Assembly (NCBI GenBank): GCA_949358305.1
Contig: OX442316.1
Coordinates: forward strand, 16,430,001 to 16,494,000
Source of the DNA: Strigamia acuminata
Taxonomy: Eukaryota; Arthropoda; Chilopoda; Geophilomorpha; Linotaeniidae
Length of the DNA: 64,000 nucleotides
Direction of reading: 5' to 3'
Shown: positions 19,069 through 30,021 of the stretch, piece by piece
Layout: each line of letters opens with the position of its first letter
Numbering within the stretch: position 1 is the stretch's first letter
The notes under the pieces: model-generated
The model's input: the letters and a program-made list of their open reading frames with translations, nothing else
What the model was told of the DNA's origin: nothing
Database searches by the model: none
Program-made: the position numbers and the translations under genes

Positions 19069-22000
19069 GCTTAAAGAGTTGTTTCCTCTCTCGGAATTGT
19101 CAAATGATTTATTTTCACGAAAAGATGAATTTAAATTAAGACATAAGCCTAGTCATCTCACAGTACCTTATGTTGACGATTCGAAGAATAAACCACCATC
19201 GTTGGTCATTTCTTACGAAGCAGTACCTGTCTGTCGAAAAGCGAGTAGTTCCACTGGTGGTGTCGATGAGAATTTAAAAATCATGACAGACCAACTAGAA
19301 AATTTGAGTATTTTCAGTGGAAGTTGGAATGCACCTAAGAAACCGCTTGTACCCAAGGTTTTCAAGTTAAGAAAACTTCTTAAACTTGAAAAATGGAACA
19401 AGAAAGAACGAAAAGTATTGCTTGGCAAACTTTGCAATAGCAAATTAATCAATGGTGGCAAAGATGATCCGCGTATGAATGTCCAAATTGGAGGTTTGGA
19501 TTACAACGCACTAATGGACTCTGGAGCCACCCAATGTTTTATTGGAGTACAACTCCTTTCAAACACAGAAATTCCGGTGGAATTCATACAAGAATGTCCC
19601 CGCGGAATGCGTGTCTGCGCAGTCGGAATAGATCACCGACCTATCGGTCAAGTTTGTCTTTGTGTCAAATGGGCCGATAAAAGGAGAGTTACACCTATGA
19701 CCTTCATAATTCTACACAAGAATGTATGTGGGTTAATTTTGGGTCACAATTTTATGCGTAGAACGGGGATAAACCCTAATCCCCGACGGGCTGTGTTCAC
19801 CTGTGATGACATGCCCGGATGGACAGCACCATACGAGACCACTGAACTTAACTGTTGTTTAGCAAGCATTAGGACTTTGGGTCTCCAAGGTGAAGGAACT
19901 CCCACTTCACCTGACTGGGCAGAAAAACTCGTCGAAGGCTGCAACAGCTCGGCGGAAGAAAAACAGCTACTCGTAAACGTTCTTGTGAAATTAAAAAACG
20001 TATTTCGAGACCAATTGGGCTGTACGAAGGTGGCCAAGCACAGCATCAAGTTTAAACCTGGTGCTACTTGGAAACACCAGCCATATAGAATGTACAACCC
20101 GGCCAAGAAGGCCATTATGACGGAATTGGTCGAGGAGTTAGAGGCCGATGGGTTAATCGAACCTGCCACTGGCCCTTATATAAGTCACCCCGTCATAGTG
20201 GCTAAACCCGGCGGGAAGTATCGATTATGTATCGACTACCGCTGGTTGAATGCGATCACAGAAGTTGATGCAATTCAAATGCCAAGTATTGACCTATTAA
20301 TTCACCATACTAATCAGGCCAAGTACTTTACATCCATTGATTTAACTAAAGGTTATCATCAAATGGAAATGGAGGAGGAGGATAAGAGCAAAACTGCTTT
20401 TTACACCCTAAAAGGCAAATTTCAATTCAAGAGATTGCCATTTGGTCTTTGTAATGCACCTAGTTCTTTTCAACACCTCATGACTACTGTATTGGGTGAC
20501 TCTTTATATAAACATGCTCTGGTCTATTTAGACGATATAATTATTTTTTCTGACACATGGGAAAATCATTTATTACATATTAAAGACGTACTTGAGAAGT
20601 TAGATGCCGCAAATCTAACTATCAATAAAGACAAGTCAAAATTTGGTCGAACATCATTACGATTTTTAGGCCATTTAATTTCCGAGGGATCTCTTCTTCC
20701 AGACCCGGACAAAGTCTCGGCTGTAAGGAATTTTCCCAAACCGACTTGTTCTAAAGACATTCAGAGATTTGTAGGACTTGCGAATTTTTTCCGAAAATTT
20801 ATTCCTAACATCGCAAATATTGCTCGTCCATTGACCAATATTATGCATGATCAAGCAAAGTTTGTGTGGGATGATTCACAAACAACTGCATTCGAAACTA
20901 TCAAAGATATTTTGTGTGACAAGGACCAAGCCCTTCTTCACATGCCAGATATGAATAAACCTTTTGTCATTTTGACAGATGCTTCTCATTCAGGCTTGGG
21001 TGCAGTACTCTGTCAAGACGTAGAGTTATTCTGTGAAAAGAAACAGAAATTAATAATGGTCCCGAAAGCAGTCGCGTACGCCAGTCGAGTGTTACACGGG
21101 GCCGAAGTAAGGTATTCTACGCCGGAATTAGAGTGTTTGGCTGTTGTATGGGCAATCGAAAGATTTCGCCCATATATTGAATACACGACTTTCACTCTCG
21201 AGTCCGATGCTAAGGCCCTTAGCTGGTTGATGAGTACGCCGGAACCATCGGGAAGGTTTGGTCGTTGGGCCGTCAAAATACAATGTGGCGCGTTTAAAAT
21301 TATTTTTAGACGCGGCGCAATGAACCAAGTAGCGGACGCATTGTCACGCGCTCCACTGTCTGCACTAGACACTCCGGATTATGATTATATCGAACCAGAG
21401 GAAATCACCCATTTCTATCCAACTTGGAATGGAAACAGGTGTGCATCTTTACAAGTGACGGAAACTGAGCGCAAACATTTTCTTACAAATGTTGGCCTTA
21501 GTTTAGATTTTTTCTCAGAATCATATAATCCAGTTAGATTTCATGATTCTGGAGAAAAGGGGGAGGAAGAAGGATGTACGAGAGAAAATTGCAGACATAT
21601 AGATGTCCACAATTGTAATCACGAAAATGTACACACTGCGCTAACAGATATCCTAAAAGTAGTTCCGCCGACGCGAGACGAAATTATCGAAGCGCAGCTT
21701 AAAGATCCAGCATGTAGTAAAATCCTTGTTTACCTAAAAGGAGACGAAAAATTAAAAAATCGTATCACGGATAAACATTGGTTAAATGCGATTCGTGGCT
21801 ACACTCTCGACGAACCGGAAGAAAATAAAGGTGTTATGCTAATTTATTTTGCTCCGACCGATGAGGAGGAGTTAAACGACTCCGGCAACGGGTTTAAGGC
21901 GGTAATTCCACGCTCTCTTGTGAGACGTGCATTATTCGCATGCCACGGCCACCCACTTACAGGACATGCCGGCATGAGCAAAACCCTGGATAGAGCAAAA

Positions 22001-23314
22001 AAGATGTATTTCTGGCCTAGAATGAGCAAAGACACTCGAAACTACGTTCGCAGTTGCACTCATTGCCAACAATACAAACCTAGTCAACACCAAAAGCATC
22101 GGGCAAGCTATACACCCCACAACATGACCAACCCGTGGGAGACTGTAAGCATTGACCTGATGGGACCAAAACCAGCCGGTCGTTCACAATTAAAATGGAT
22201 TTTAGTAATCATTGATAATTGTACAAAATGGATTGAAGTCTTCCCACTAGCGACTGCATCAAGTGAATGCATCGTTAATAAAATGAGCGAAGTTTTCCAC
22301 CGTTGGGGTTATCCAAAAAAGATAATCTCCGACAACGGCAAACAATTCGTGTCAACAATATTTAATGATTTTTGTCGAAAAAATCACGTAGATATTGCTC
22401 ACATTAGTCCATATCACGCTGCCGCTAATATTACAGAGCGGGCTAACAGGACTTTAAAAATGATGTTAGCTTTATACTCGGACATTCACTCTCACTGGCC
22501 AAAATATTTAAATTCTTTTGCCTTTGCGATGCGCACCGCTAAGTCCGAGGCAACAAATTGTTCTCCGATGATTCTTAATACGGGAAGAATCGTTCCTTTG
22601 CCATTTGACCCGCGTATTACTAAACACGCCATCAAATTCGACAAAGAAAATCCCGAAGCTTATGTCTATAGTATTTTAGACGTAATTAGACGTGCACACA
22701 GCGAAATGCATCGGAAAATTCAATCGAATTACGAAAAGCATGATCGACTACATAAAGACAAATATTATATTTGCCAATTTGCCAAAGGAGATCTCGTGTG
22801 GAAAGCCACACATATTTTATCAAATAAAGATAAAGGGATTTCGGCAGGATTCGCTGAGAAACGTGATGGACCTTGGGAAATTACGGCTGTTCTCGGCGGA
22901 GGTTCCTACACACTACGGAAGCTTTCTGATAACACGAAAGCACAAGCGATCAACATACAGGATTTAATGCCTTATATCCCAAGTTATCCGATTGAGGAAT
23001 GGACATTAGATCAGAAAGTCGGTACCAACGAGTCACACCCGACTCCAGATTGGATGGCAGGTCAGGTTATTAATTCTCCAGAATTAATAAATGACCCTGT
23101 GTCCACAGAAACAGAGGATTTAGTTGAAGGAAAAGAGGAGGAAACTTCTCAGATTTCTTCTAAAGAGGACGAAACTCCTCAAAATCCATCTAAAAAGAGG
23201 AAAAGATTTCCATCTCCCGTTCGACAGTCTAAACGAAGACCCAAGCCGAACACAAAATACGTGACCGATTTTGTACAACTCATAAATTGTTTAAAACAAG
23301 TCAAGTTGGGTTAG
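19034..23314 (+). CDS. pol: Pol polyprotein (protease-RT-RNase H-integrase), made by frameshift
   Basis: There is no plausible ATG near the 5' end; the frame is open from the slip site, so it should be made as Gag-Pol. Counting from 19079: aspartic protease motif ALMDSGATQ at about residue 147; reverse transcriptase with FTSIDLTKGYHQ and the catalytic VYLDDI at about 482; RNase H with ILTDASHSGLGAV near 632; integrase with an HHCC zinc finger (H..H near 955, CTHC near 993) and the D-D-E triad (SIDLMG, ISDNGKQF, ITERANR). A GPWEIT-type C-terminal integrase domain follows, then a Glu/Lys-rich tail. No chromodomain is visible. No stop or frameshift interrupts the 1.4-kb-residue frame. Confidence 0.93.
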   Translation: MIQGVVQVVQPPLKELFPLSELSNDLFSRKDEFKLRHKPSHLTVPYVDDSKNKPPSLVISYEAVPVCRKASSSTGGVDENLKIMTDQLENLSIFSGSWNAPKKPLVPKVFKLRKLLKLEKWNKKERKVLLGKLCNSKLINGGKDDPRMNVQIGGLDYNALMDSGATQCFIGVQLLSNTEIPVEFIQECPRGMRVCAVGIDHRPIGQVCLCVKWADKRRVTPMTFIILHKNVCGLILGHNFMRRTGINPNPRRAVFTCDDMPGWTAPYETTELNCCLASIRTLGLQGEGTPTSPDWAEKLVEGCNSSAEEKQLLVNVLVKLKNVFRDQLGCTKVAKHSIKFKPGATWKHQPYRMYNPAKKAIMTELVEELEADGLIEPATGPYISHPVIVAKPGGKYRLCIDYRWLNAITEVDAIQMPSIDLLIHHTNQAKYFTSIDLTKGYHQMEMEEEDKSKTAFYTLKGKFQFKRLPFGLCNAPSSFQHLMTTVLGDSLYKHALVYLDDIIIFSDTWENHLLHIKDVLEKLDAANLTINKDKSKFGRTSLRFLGHLISEGSLLPDPDKVSAVRNFPKPTCSKDIQRFVGLANFFRKFIPNIANIARPLTNIMHDQAKFVWDDSQTTAFETIKDILCDKDQALLHMPDMNKPFVILTDASHSGLGAVLCQDVELFCEKKQKLIMVPKAVAYASRVLHGAEVRYSTPELECLAVVWAIERFRPYIEYTTFTLESDAKALSWLMSTPEPSGRFGRWAVKIQCGAFKIIFRRGAMNQVADALSRAPLSALDTPDYDYIEPEEITHFYPTWNGNRCASLQVTETERKHFLTNVGLSLDFFSESYNPVRFHDSGEKGEEEGCTRENCRHIDVHNCNHENVHTALTDILKVVPPTRDEIIEAQLKDPACSKILVYLKGDEKLKNRITDKHWLNAIRGYTLDEPEENKGVMLIYFAPTDEEELNDSGNGFKAVIPRSLVRRALFACHGHPLTGHAGMSKTLDRAKKMYFWPRMSKDTRNYVRSCTHCQQYKPSQHQKHRASYTPHNMTNPWETVSIDLMGPKPAGRSQLKWILVIIDNCTKWIEVFPLATASSECIVNKMSEVFHRWGYPKKIISDNGKQFVSTIFNDFCRKNHVDIAHISPYHAAANITERANRTLKMMLALYSDIHSHWPKYLNSFAFAMRTAKSEATNCSPMILNTGRIVPLPFDPRITKHAIKFDKENPEAYVYSILDVIRRAHSEMHRKIQSNYEKHDRLHKDKYYICQFAKGDLVWKATHILSNKDKGISAGFAEKRDGPWEITAVLGGGSYTLRKLSDNTKAQAINIQDLMPYIPSYPIEEWTLDQKVGTNESHPTPDWMAGQVINSPELINDPVSTETEDLVEGKEEETSQISSKEDETPQNPSKKRKRFPSPVRQSKRRPKPNTKYVTDFVQLINCLKQVKLG

Positions 23315-24619
23315 AACACAATATATTGAAAATATTTTATTTTAAATAAATATTTCCAATCATATTCACGAAGGATTGTTAAATTTTATTGATTAAAAAC
23401 ATTTTTTTTTTGTGTGAATAAAATCTAACAAATGTTTGAGTTATTTTTACACGGCCGATTATATTTAAATTAATCTACGTGTAAACATTTACTTGAAACT
23501 ATGTTTCCCCCTTTGGGTTAATAGAAACTTCGAGATGAGTAATTGCAAACCAATCAAATTACTCCTCGAAACTCCCCTTAACCCCTGGTCTGAGATTATC
23601 ACTCACTTGTTCGCCAAGTTTTGTACTGGACTGAAATCAAGGATTATTCTCGACTTTTCGACACTTCAACGGATTTTCGCTGGAATTTAGTGAGTTAAAA
23701 TCTAGAAGATTTTGAACACTTATCGTTTGTTTTAACTGATTTTTCTCATTTTGACCAATATCAGTTTAAACTTAGGAATTACCGATACACTGCTTGTATA
23801 TCGAAACCATTTCGTGGCAGAATCGCAAGGAACCTTCCCGCGAATTCACTACGTGATTTTCCGGTAAATATTTAAGCAATATTTTGTCAAAATTAATAAT
23901 ATTTTGACATTAATTGACGACATTTATTTTGGTTAAGCGTCCATTACGGCAGACTTAGAGTTCACACGCGCCGCACAACGTTTTTATCGGCCAACGTCGC
24001 CGGAACCGAGCAGCCCTCGCAAATACGTGAAGCTAGACATTAAACTAGCCAAATATACCCTTCTAGGACTACACCTAATTAGTAAGTGTTTATTTTATGA
24101 AAGATAAAATATCTCTTAAGTTCCTCGGAAATTGGTGAGCATACATGTGTTAACAAGTCACGTGTATGATAGTGACAAACGCCACCAGATGTCGGTGATA
24201 GATTATTTACTCGGACGAATTATAGAGTTATTCGTCCAGCTAAAATTATGTAAAGTGACTATTGTCAGGTACTAAAATGCTTGCAAAAATATTTTTTAAT
24301 ATTTTGACAGGTTTTTTAGTTATCATGTCGTTTAGATGCCAAAATTAGGTTTATTTCATCTAATAAACGCTAAATTGAATATTTTATCAACAATATTGTT
24401 TTTAAAGGATAAGATGAAATTATCTACCAAGTCGAGAATAATTATTAATTTTAATAATTATTCGACAAATAAAGGAAACACGCTAACAAAAGGAACTTAA
24501 GAATTAATTATGGAATTTAACCCGATTTTAGGTCGACAATTAGTTTAATTTAAATTAAATTAGTTGCCGACGTTTCGATTCATGTTCTCAAATAAAATTT
24601 ATATTTTCTTGAAGATGCA
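23315..24619. other. Retroelement spacer between pol and ORF3
   Basis: 1.3 kb, AT-rich, no long ORF. Just before ORF3 the sequence ttatattttcttgaag is a plausible 3' splice site, which could generate a spliced subgenomic mRNA for ORF3. Confidence 0.45.
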
Positions 24620-26275
24620 ATGAGTCGCCGAGGTCGTGCTAGCAAGCGACAATACGTGCATTGGGATCCAGAAGAGTCGGAAGAGACGGATTATCGCTTT
24701 GTTAATCCCTCCTCTGACCCCGAGCTCGTCGCCAACTGGGCCCGTGATAACCCGGATCTCGTACCGCCACGAATTAGGAGCGCCATGGGCGTTAGTCCGA
24801 ACGACTCGCGTCCTTCCAGAGGCCGTCAAGCTAGTCAGCGCGTCGTAACCTATGATGCGCCTCACGAGACTCCGAATTGGGATTTTTCTGACGACTCGTC
24901 ACAATACTCCCGTTCTGCTTCACGGAGACGGCGCCAAGATGACTTCTCGCAAGAAGAAGAATCGGTTGAAGAAGCTCCACCTCAGACCACCAGCAGGCAG
25001 TTTGCCCGACCACGAAATCCTCGCGATACCGCTAGTCGAGGAAAAACCGGCAAGTCCAAAGGACCCACCAAGTCCACGTTGGCATCTTCATCCGAAGCGC
25101 TGACTCGCCCAACATCGCAAGCTCGCTCATTATCGGAGCTCAACTTACCGAGTTATCGTAAGCAACGGCGAGAACACGTGTTTCGCGATATGGAAGCTGC
25201 CGCCTTGGGAACCAATATCATGCCTAAATCGAAGTTGATGTTCTGCCCATTGTGCGCAGGATGCGGGTGGTTATCTTCACTTTTGTCCGGCATTCACGCC
25301 GTAGTCTGCGTGAACTGTCACGGTGGTAAGCGCGTTGCCATATCGAGCATGTGGAACGAGGAAATTCTTCCATTCATCGTCAAAGGGCTAAGTACGCCGA
25401 CAGCACGCAATTGGGCGATGTGTCGCGAATGTGGCCTCATCCACCAGGGCCCGGAGCAAGCTATTTATTTAGAACCGGCGCAAATGTCCAGCAACTCGAC
25501 TCCACGAGGAGGATTTACGGAGCCACAACCCGAGCCGGCTACCTCCGCCAAGGTGATTGATGGGACTCCAGTTGTCTCGGCGGAAAACCTTCCAACGTCA
25601 GTTACTGCGTCTGATTCTCCGCCGGTTGCATCCGATTCTGGTCCACAAGCCGCCGCTTCTCCAGAGGGAACATCGATTAACAACATGATTGTAGCGACTA
25701 TTCCGCTCCCAGAAGTAAGCCACGCTGTTGAACCGGTTATTTTACTGGTCCACCCATATATGCCGAGACCAGACATGTCACTCACGGAGCAAACTAAGGC
25801 GGAAGTGGAACATTATTTCCCAATTTTATTGGAAGCAGCTAAGCGTATTAGTGTGTCGATTTCAAACGACCGAATTCCAGATTTGAGCGTGCCACTGGCC
25901 GTGATCCAATGGATTTTCCATCCATCCCGGCCGGAATCTTTTCAAACCCGCTCTTTTATTTGGTGTAAGATTTTGCAACAGGTCTCAGCAGCAGCACACC
26001 CATTGATTCGTGAGGGATGGCACTCTGGCTTACCCAACCATCACTTGGTTTTCTCCGAGCCAACCAGCGCTAACACCATTCCGTTAGGAGGGCCTGATCC
26101 CCTGGAAGTATTCACCGAGGAACAACACAGAATGCTCCTGAATCCACTGGCCCATGACGTTGAGCCAGATGTAGTACCGGAATTGGTAGCTATTCAACTT
26201 AATTCTCCACCCGCAGCCGTCTCGGAAGTTGTTACATCCATGGAGGGTTTTATTGAGGATGAAGAGTTGGACTAG
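24620..26275 (+). CDS. Third ORF of the gypsy element, cysteine-rich, not a recognisable envelope
   Basis: 551 residues from ATG to TAG. The first about 190 residues are Arg/Ser/Glu-rich and disordered (MSRRGRASKRQYVHWDPEES). A middle cysteine cluster follows: CPLCAGCG, CVNCHGGK, and CRECGLIHQ, spaced like one or two zinc-binding folds (about residues 205-285). Then comes a Pro/Ala/Ser linker and a C-terminal alpha/beta-looking part (LPEVSHAVEPVILLVHPYMP onward). I see no signal peptide, transmembrane segment or fusion-peptide pattern, so it does not look like the env of errantiviruses. Position after pol and an intact frame suggest it is used. Function unknown; nucleic-acid binding is one guess. 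Confidence 0.8.
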   Translation: MSRRGRASKRQYVHWDPEESEETDYRFVNPSSDPELVANWARDNPDLVPPRIRSAMGVSPNDSRPSRGRQASQRVVTYDAPHETPNWDFSDDSSQYSRSASRRRRQDDFSQEEESVEEAPPQTTSRQFARPRNPRDTASRGKTGKSKGPTKSTLASSSEALTRPTSQARSLSELNLPSYRKQRREHVFRDMEAAALGTNIMPKSKLMFCPLCAGCGWLSSLLSGIHAVVCVNCHGGKRVAISSMWNEEILPFIVKGLSTPTARNWAMCRECGLIHQGPEQAIYLEPAQMSSNSTPRGGFTEPQPEPATSAKVIDGTPVVSAENLPTSVTASDSPPVASDSGPQAAASPEGTSINNMIVATIPLPEVSHAVEPVILLVHPYMPRPDMSLTEQTKAEVEHYFPILLEAAKRISVSISNDRIPDLSVPLAVIQWIFHPSRPESFQTRSFIWCKILQQVSAAAHPLIREGWHSGLPNHHLVFSEPTSANTIPLGGPDPLEVFTEEQHRMLLNPLAHDVEPDVVPELVAIQLNSPPAAVSEVVTSMEGFIEDEELD

Positions 26276-26937
26276 AAAAGCGTCCACGATGTCGGGATCC
26301 GTTACTTTCCCGATATCTTCCCCTTTTAGGCAAGACCAGAAGTAACGAGTCCATCTTCTCCATCTCCATTGCTTGACCCGAGATGAAGCAAAAATTTAGT
26401 CAGGTTCAGGTGTATTTTATGCCGTTTTTTTTTGTGAATAATTCAAAGATCTTTAATATTTAAACTAACAATTCTGTTAAAATTTGATTACGAGTCAATG
26501 TGAGTTTGTTTTATATGAATACTAATTTTAATACTTGAATTTTAACGTGTAAAGTGTTATTTTGCAAACCATTATATTTCCAATGAGAAGTTAAGTTTTG
26601 TGAAAATAATTGTTAAATTTTATTAATCATTTGTTTGATACAAGAGTTTGATGTTAGTTTAAGTTATTGCCTTTTCTTGATGCAGTTGTAAGTCCACCTG
26701 TAAAGAGAGATTGGAATTATTATTAATAATTGAGAGTTTTATAACCCTAATAAATATTTTTTGAAGCATTTGATTAAGAAATACTCTTTATTTATACTAT
26801 TAAGATATAAAATAAAGGTTTTTACTTACCAAGGATTACAGCTCCAGTTCCATAGATGACAGTGTGGTCTTGATCCTCAAGATATTCGGAATAAATAGTA
26901 TGTTAATACAGGTATTAACATATATTTAAGGGGGACT
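26276..26937. other. Retroelement 3' noncoding region with polypurine tract
   Basis: AT-rich noncoding sequence ending with the polypurine tract aaggggga (26928-26935), two bases before the 3' LTR. This is the plus-strand primer position. Confidence 0.7.
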
Positions 26938-28529
26938 TGTGACGGTTACACTGTCATACACTTTGTTAGTATAGGACGATTACTTCACCAATAGATGGCG
27001 CTGATACGTTTTAGCGGTAATTTCAAATTTCGACAATTTTTGAATGAATATAAAATATAAATTACTATTTATATTTTATTCCACTGCGACTTTATACACT
27101 TTTAAATACTTTTGGATGTTTTAATACTAGTTGATTTATTTGTCACATAATTCTATTGAATTATGTGCAAACTTTACACCTGGTGAAGTCACCCTTCATC
27201 ACCCACTGTGAGTTGGACTCCTTTTGGATTATAGTCAAAGGGACTTAATCCAAAATGTGTCCTGCGTATCCAGTTCCTGTTTTGGACCTAGTAGAAGACT
27301 ATGTCCTGAGTATCCACTTCCTATGACCTAGGATTGGATGGATTTGACTGCCCAGTGATCCCATTGGATCACTGAACAGCTATTCTCCTCACCGAGTATA
27401 TATCCCCCTGCAAAACGGATATAGCTCGCTCTTGTTCTGTTTTTGTTTGATACTGATATTACTTGAGCACATATTATACTTCTCTGCGTTCCGACAATCC
27501 GTTGTAGAAATACCTTGTATTTAGTGTAAGTATCTAGAGTGGGTAGAAGACTCACAGACACACTGCCCGCCTCTTCATGCCAACATTCCGTTGTAGAAAT
27601 GTCGTAACTAGAGTGAGTAATTCACAGACACATTTAAGTGTAGGATCTAGAGTGGGGTACAACCCACAGACGCACTCCCGCCAGCTTCATGCCAACATTC
27701 CGTTGTAGAATGCAGAATCTAGAGTGGAGTAAAATTCACAGACGCATTGGTAATGTAGCATCTAGAGTGGAGTATTTAATATTCCACAGACACATTATCA
27801 GAGTAATCGACGCGGAGTAATTTCCCGGTTACTCTCCCGCCAGCCAGGACCGAGTGGAGTAATTTCCCGGCGATGGATAACCTTTCCTGCGAGATATTTC
27901 GATTCAATTCGTTATTGGTTTGACGGAACATTTAAGTCTAACTTAGATGTTGATTGCACTCGGGGCAAAAAATAGCTCGGCGCTATTTTAATATATTTTA
28001 CTTATTTTCACAGTTTAAGTTAAGTTTGTGACTCTAAAATATCATGATTAATTCCATAGAATTAATATGACTATTTATTCTCACATTGTTACATCTCGCG
28101 GTAATTATTGATTACAATAATTATCTGCGATGCGATGTGTGTGACGATACAGAAAAGCCAACCGCACCTCTCGGATATAACCCACCCAGCCTAACCATTT
28201 ACACGCCTTTTAGAATCAAACCCCGGACCATTTAGAAGCCAAAGCCATTCATAGATGACATCTTTTACGTCACAGCAATAAGACCGTTACAAATTCTTAT
28301 TGCATGACTGAAGCCTTCAAATGATATTATTTCAGGGTTTTTGCCACATAACTGTATAGTTTAACTTATCGTCATTTTAGCCACTTGTAGGCATAATAGT
28401 TATATAAGTTTCAACCGGAATAAATGTTATATGTTTTGAGAAAACATCAGGTTTGCATATTTTACACTTTCACACAGATAGTTCACACTTTAGTTTAGCA
28501 ATTGCTATCTCCAGAAGGTAATCGTCACA
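26938..28529 (+). repeat. 3' LTR of the gypsy element
   Basis: 1592 bp, the same length as the 5' LTR and indistinguishable from it in all stretches compared, including the five hairpin repeats. Confidence 0.92.
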
Positions 28530-28533
28530 TGGG

Positions 28534-28618
28534 TAAACCGCTTGAGCAAAGCGGTAGTGAGTTAGTCGAATTAAGTAATCAACCCACGAGTTAGCGACGG
28601 TTAGAGTTGAGCGCGACA
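28534..28618 (+). mobile_element. Solo LTR of the older retrotransposon, right part
   Basis: Continuation of 13601-14530 after removal of the gypsy element and one copy of tggg. It ends GCGCGACA, followed by the ctct target duplication (28619-28622), after which the array sequence resumes exactly where it stopped at 13600. Confidence 0.75.
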
Positions 28619-28677
28619 CTCTGTGTCTATAAAAAGCAAACCAATGAGAGCCACTTGCTCTTCTTCTGTATTTATGG

Positions 28678-28697
28678 GAGAATAACTGTCATTTCTC
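28678..28697 (-). promoter_or_regulatory. B-box of B6, displaced by the retroelements
   Basis: gagaataactgtcatttctc is the same variant as before B4. It was once about 140 bp upstream of B6 and now lies 15 kb from it. Confidence 0.4.
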
Positions 28698-29056
28698 ATT
28701 AAAAAACAAACCATCTTGAAGGAAAACAAGGCGTGTAGTTTTAGGATACAAATATAATAAGAATTCTGTTTGTGTTGTCGTATTATCATTCGACATTTGA
28801 GCATTGCTCAAAGCTTTGTTTGTGCAAATAAATTAGCATGTTTTGAGTCAATTGGATCTTTGCAAAAGGAAATTAGAGGTTAGGAATTAATTTTAAAAAT
28901 AAAAAAAAATAAAAACCCTGAGAAAAATTTTCAATTTAAACAAACAAAACGGACACAACTCAATATACTTTAAGCAACTTTATTGACCATCGATCTTTAC
29001 AAGCATTAGTAAAACGGTTTGAATCAAGAACATTTTTGTTGATGAAACACGTGTAT
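28698..29056. other. Spacer between the displaced B6 promoter and B7
   Basis: Closely related to 11919-12275 between B4 and B5. It confirms the block duplication. No gene is seen. Confidence 0.5.
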
Positions 29057-29521
29057 TTATTTTTTCCCACAAATACGACTATTCGGCCTCTTGTGGCACC
29101 AAATTTTATGTCCAATTTTGGCTCCGGTGAAAGCGAGGCCTACCCAACGCTTATCTATCCAAACAAAAATTAAATTATATTAGGAAAAATATAAAAACGT
29201 CAGTTTTAATTAAATTATAGTCTTGTTTACCTCGAATTTTGCCATATTCATCCTGATTCATTAATGGAACGATGACATCGTCTTGGTTGCTGGCAGATTC
29301 GAAACTCTTTAATGGTATGACGACATCGTCCTGATTGCTGGCGTCAAAGTTCATTTCGTCGTTCAGGGCAGTCATGTCATCTTCATTGGCTAAATAATTT
29401 TTTTAAAATATTAAAAAATGAGTAAAATGAGTCAGAGTTACTTACCCAATGACAAACTGCGGCCAAATGCCAACAGATTCACGGTGAGAAAAAGGATGCA
29501 CATCGAATTAGTAACCCTCAT
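29057..29521 (-). CDS. Amphipathic plus hairpin peptide precursor B7
   Basis: Exons 29521-29446, 29389-29231 and 29154-29057 give 110 residues. It is the sister copy of B5: the signal peptide is MRVTNSMCILFLTVNLLAFG and the propeptide is nearly identical, ending GKIR. The junction gives R-D-K-R. The mature part is WVGLAFTGAKIGHK joined to IWCHKRPNSRICGKK (29 residues). Against B5 the changes concentrate in the first mature residues, while the hairpin is kept. Confidence 0.8.
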
Positions 29522-29638
29522 CTATATAAACGAAATTTATAAAAAATTTATATCGTTCTGTTCGTCGTTTACGGTACCTTGTCTGTTGCGATTGTTATTG
29601 AAGTTTAACAGTCAACTAAATGCCAGCTTTCATCCTTG

Positions 29639-29668
29639 TATATTTATGTCAAAATATACTGTCATTCT
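29639..29668 (-). promoter_or_regulatory. B7 promoter: TATA-like element and B-box
   Basis: Minus-strand CATAAATATA beside AATGACAGTA (plus tactgtcattct, 29657-29668), about 136 bp before the ATG, as in B5. Confidence 0.48.
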
Positions 29669-30021
29669 GTTTAAAAACTCTCCTTTTTTTGGAAAATTTG
29701 GAACGGAACCCAGTAGAGACAAACAACAACAACAAGGATATTTTTGATAGAAAATTCAAGATAAAATCGCGAAACTAATTGTAAACCGTAAAATTGTCAT
29801 GCGTGACTTGATTTAGCTCATAAAGGAACATCTAATTGATCAATTTTTGACATTTAGTTCGATTTATTTCTTCTTGCTCAGTTTATTGTCAACAAATTAT
29901 TTTAGAAATAAACTAATAAACATATTGGTCGATTTAAATTCCCATTTATTTTTATTTCGTTTCCATTTGCAATAAATTACAATGCAAAAATGAATATTCA
30001 ATGATAATGAGGTATGTTTAT

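Larger units (their letters stand above)
14531..28529 (+). mobile_element. Complete, young Ty3/gypsy LTR retrotransposon (about 14.0 kb) with a third ORF
   Basis: Two 1592-bp LTRs bound the unit, flanked by the 4-bp duplication tggg (14527-14530 and 28530-28533). In order it holds the primer-binding site, gag, a -1 frameshift site, pol (protease, reverse transcriptase, RNase H, integrase: the gypsy order), a 1.3-kb spacer, a third ORF, a polypurine tract and the 3' LTR. The LTRs look identical where compared and all ORFs are open, so the insertion is recent and possibly active. Confidence 0.93.

Noticed and set aside
24620-26275. Third ORF as a retroviral envelope gene
   Set aside because: No signal peptide, fusion peptide or transmembrane segment is visible.
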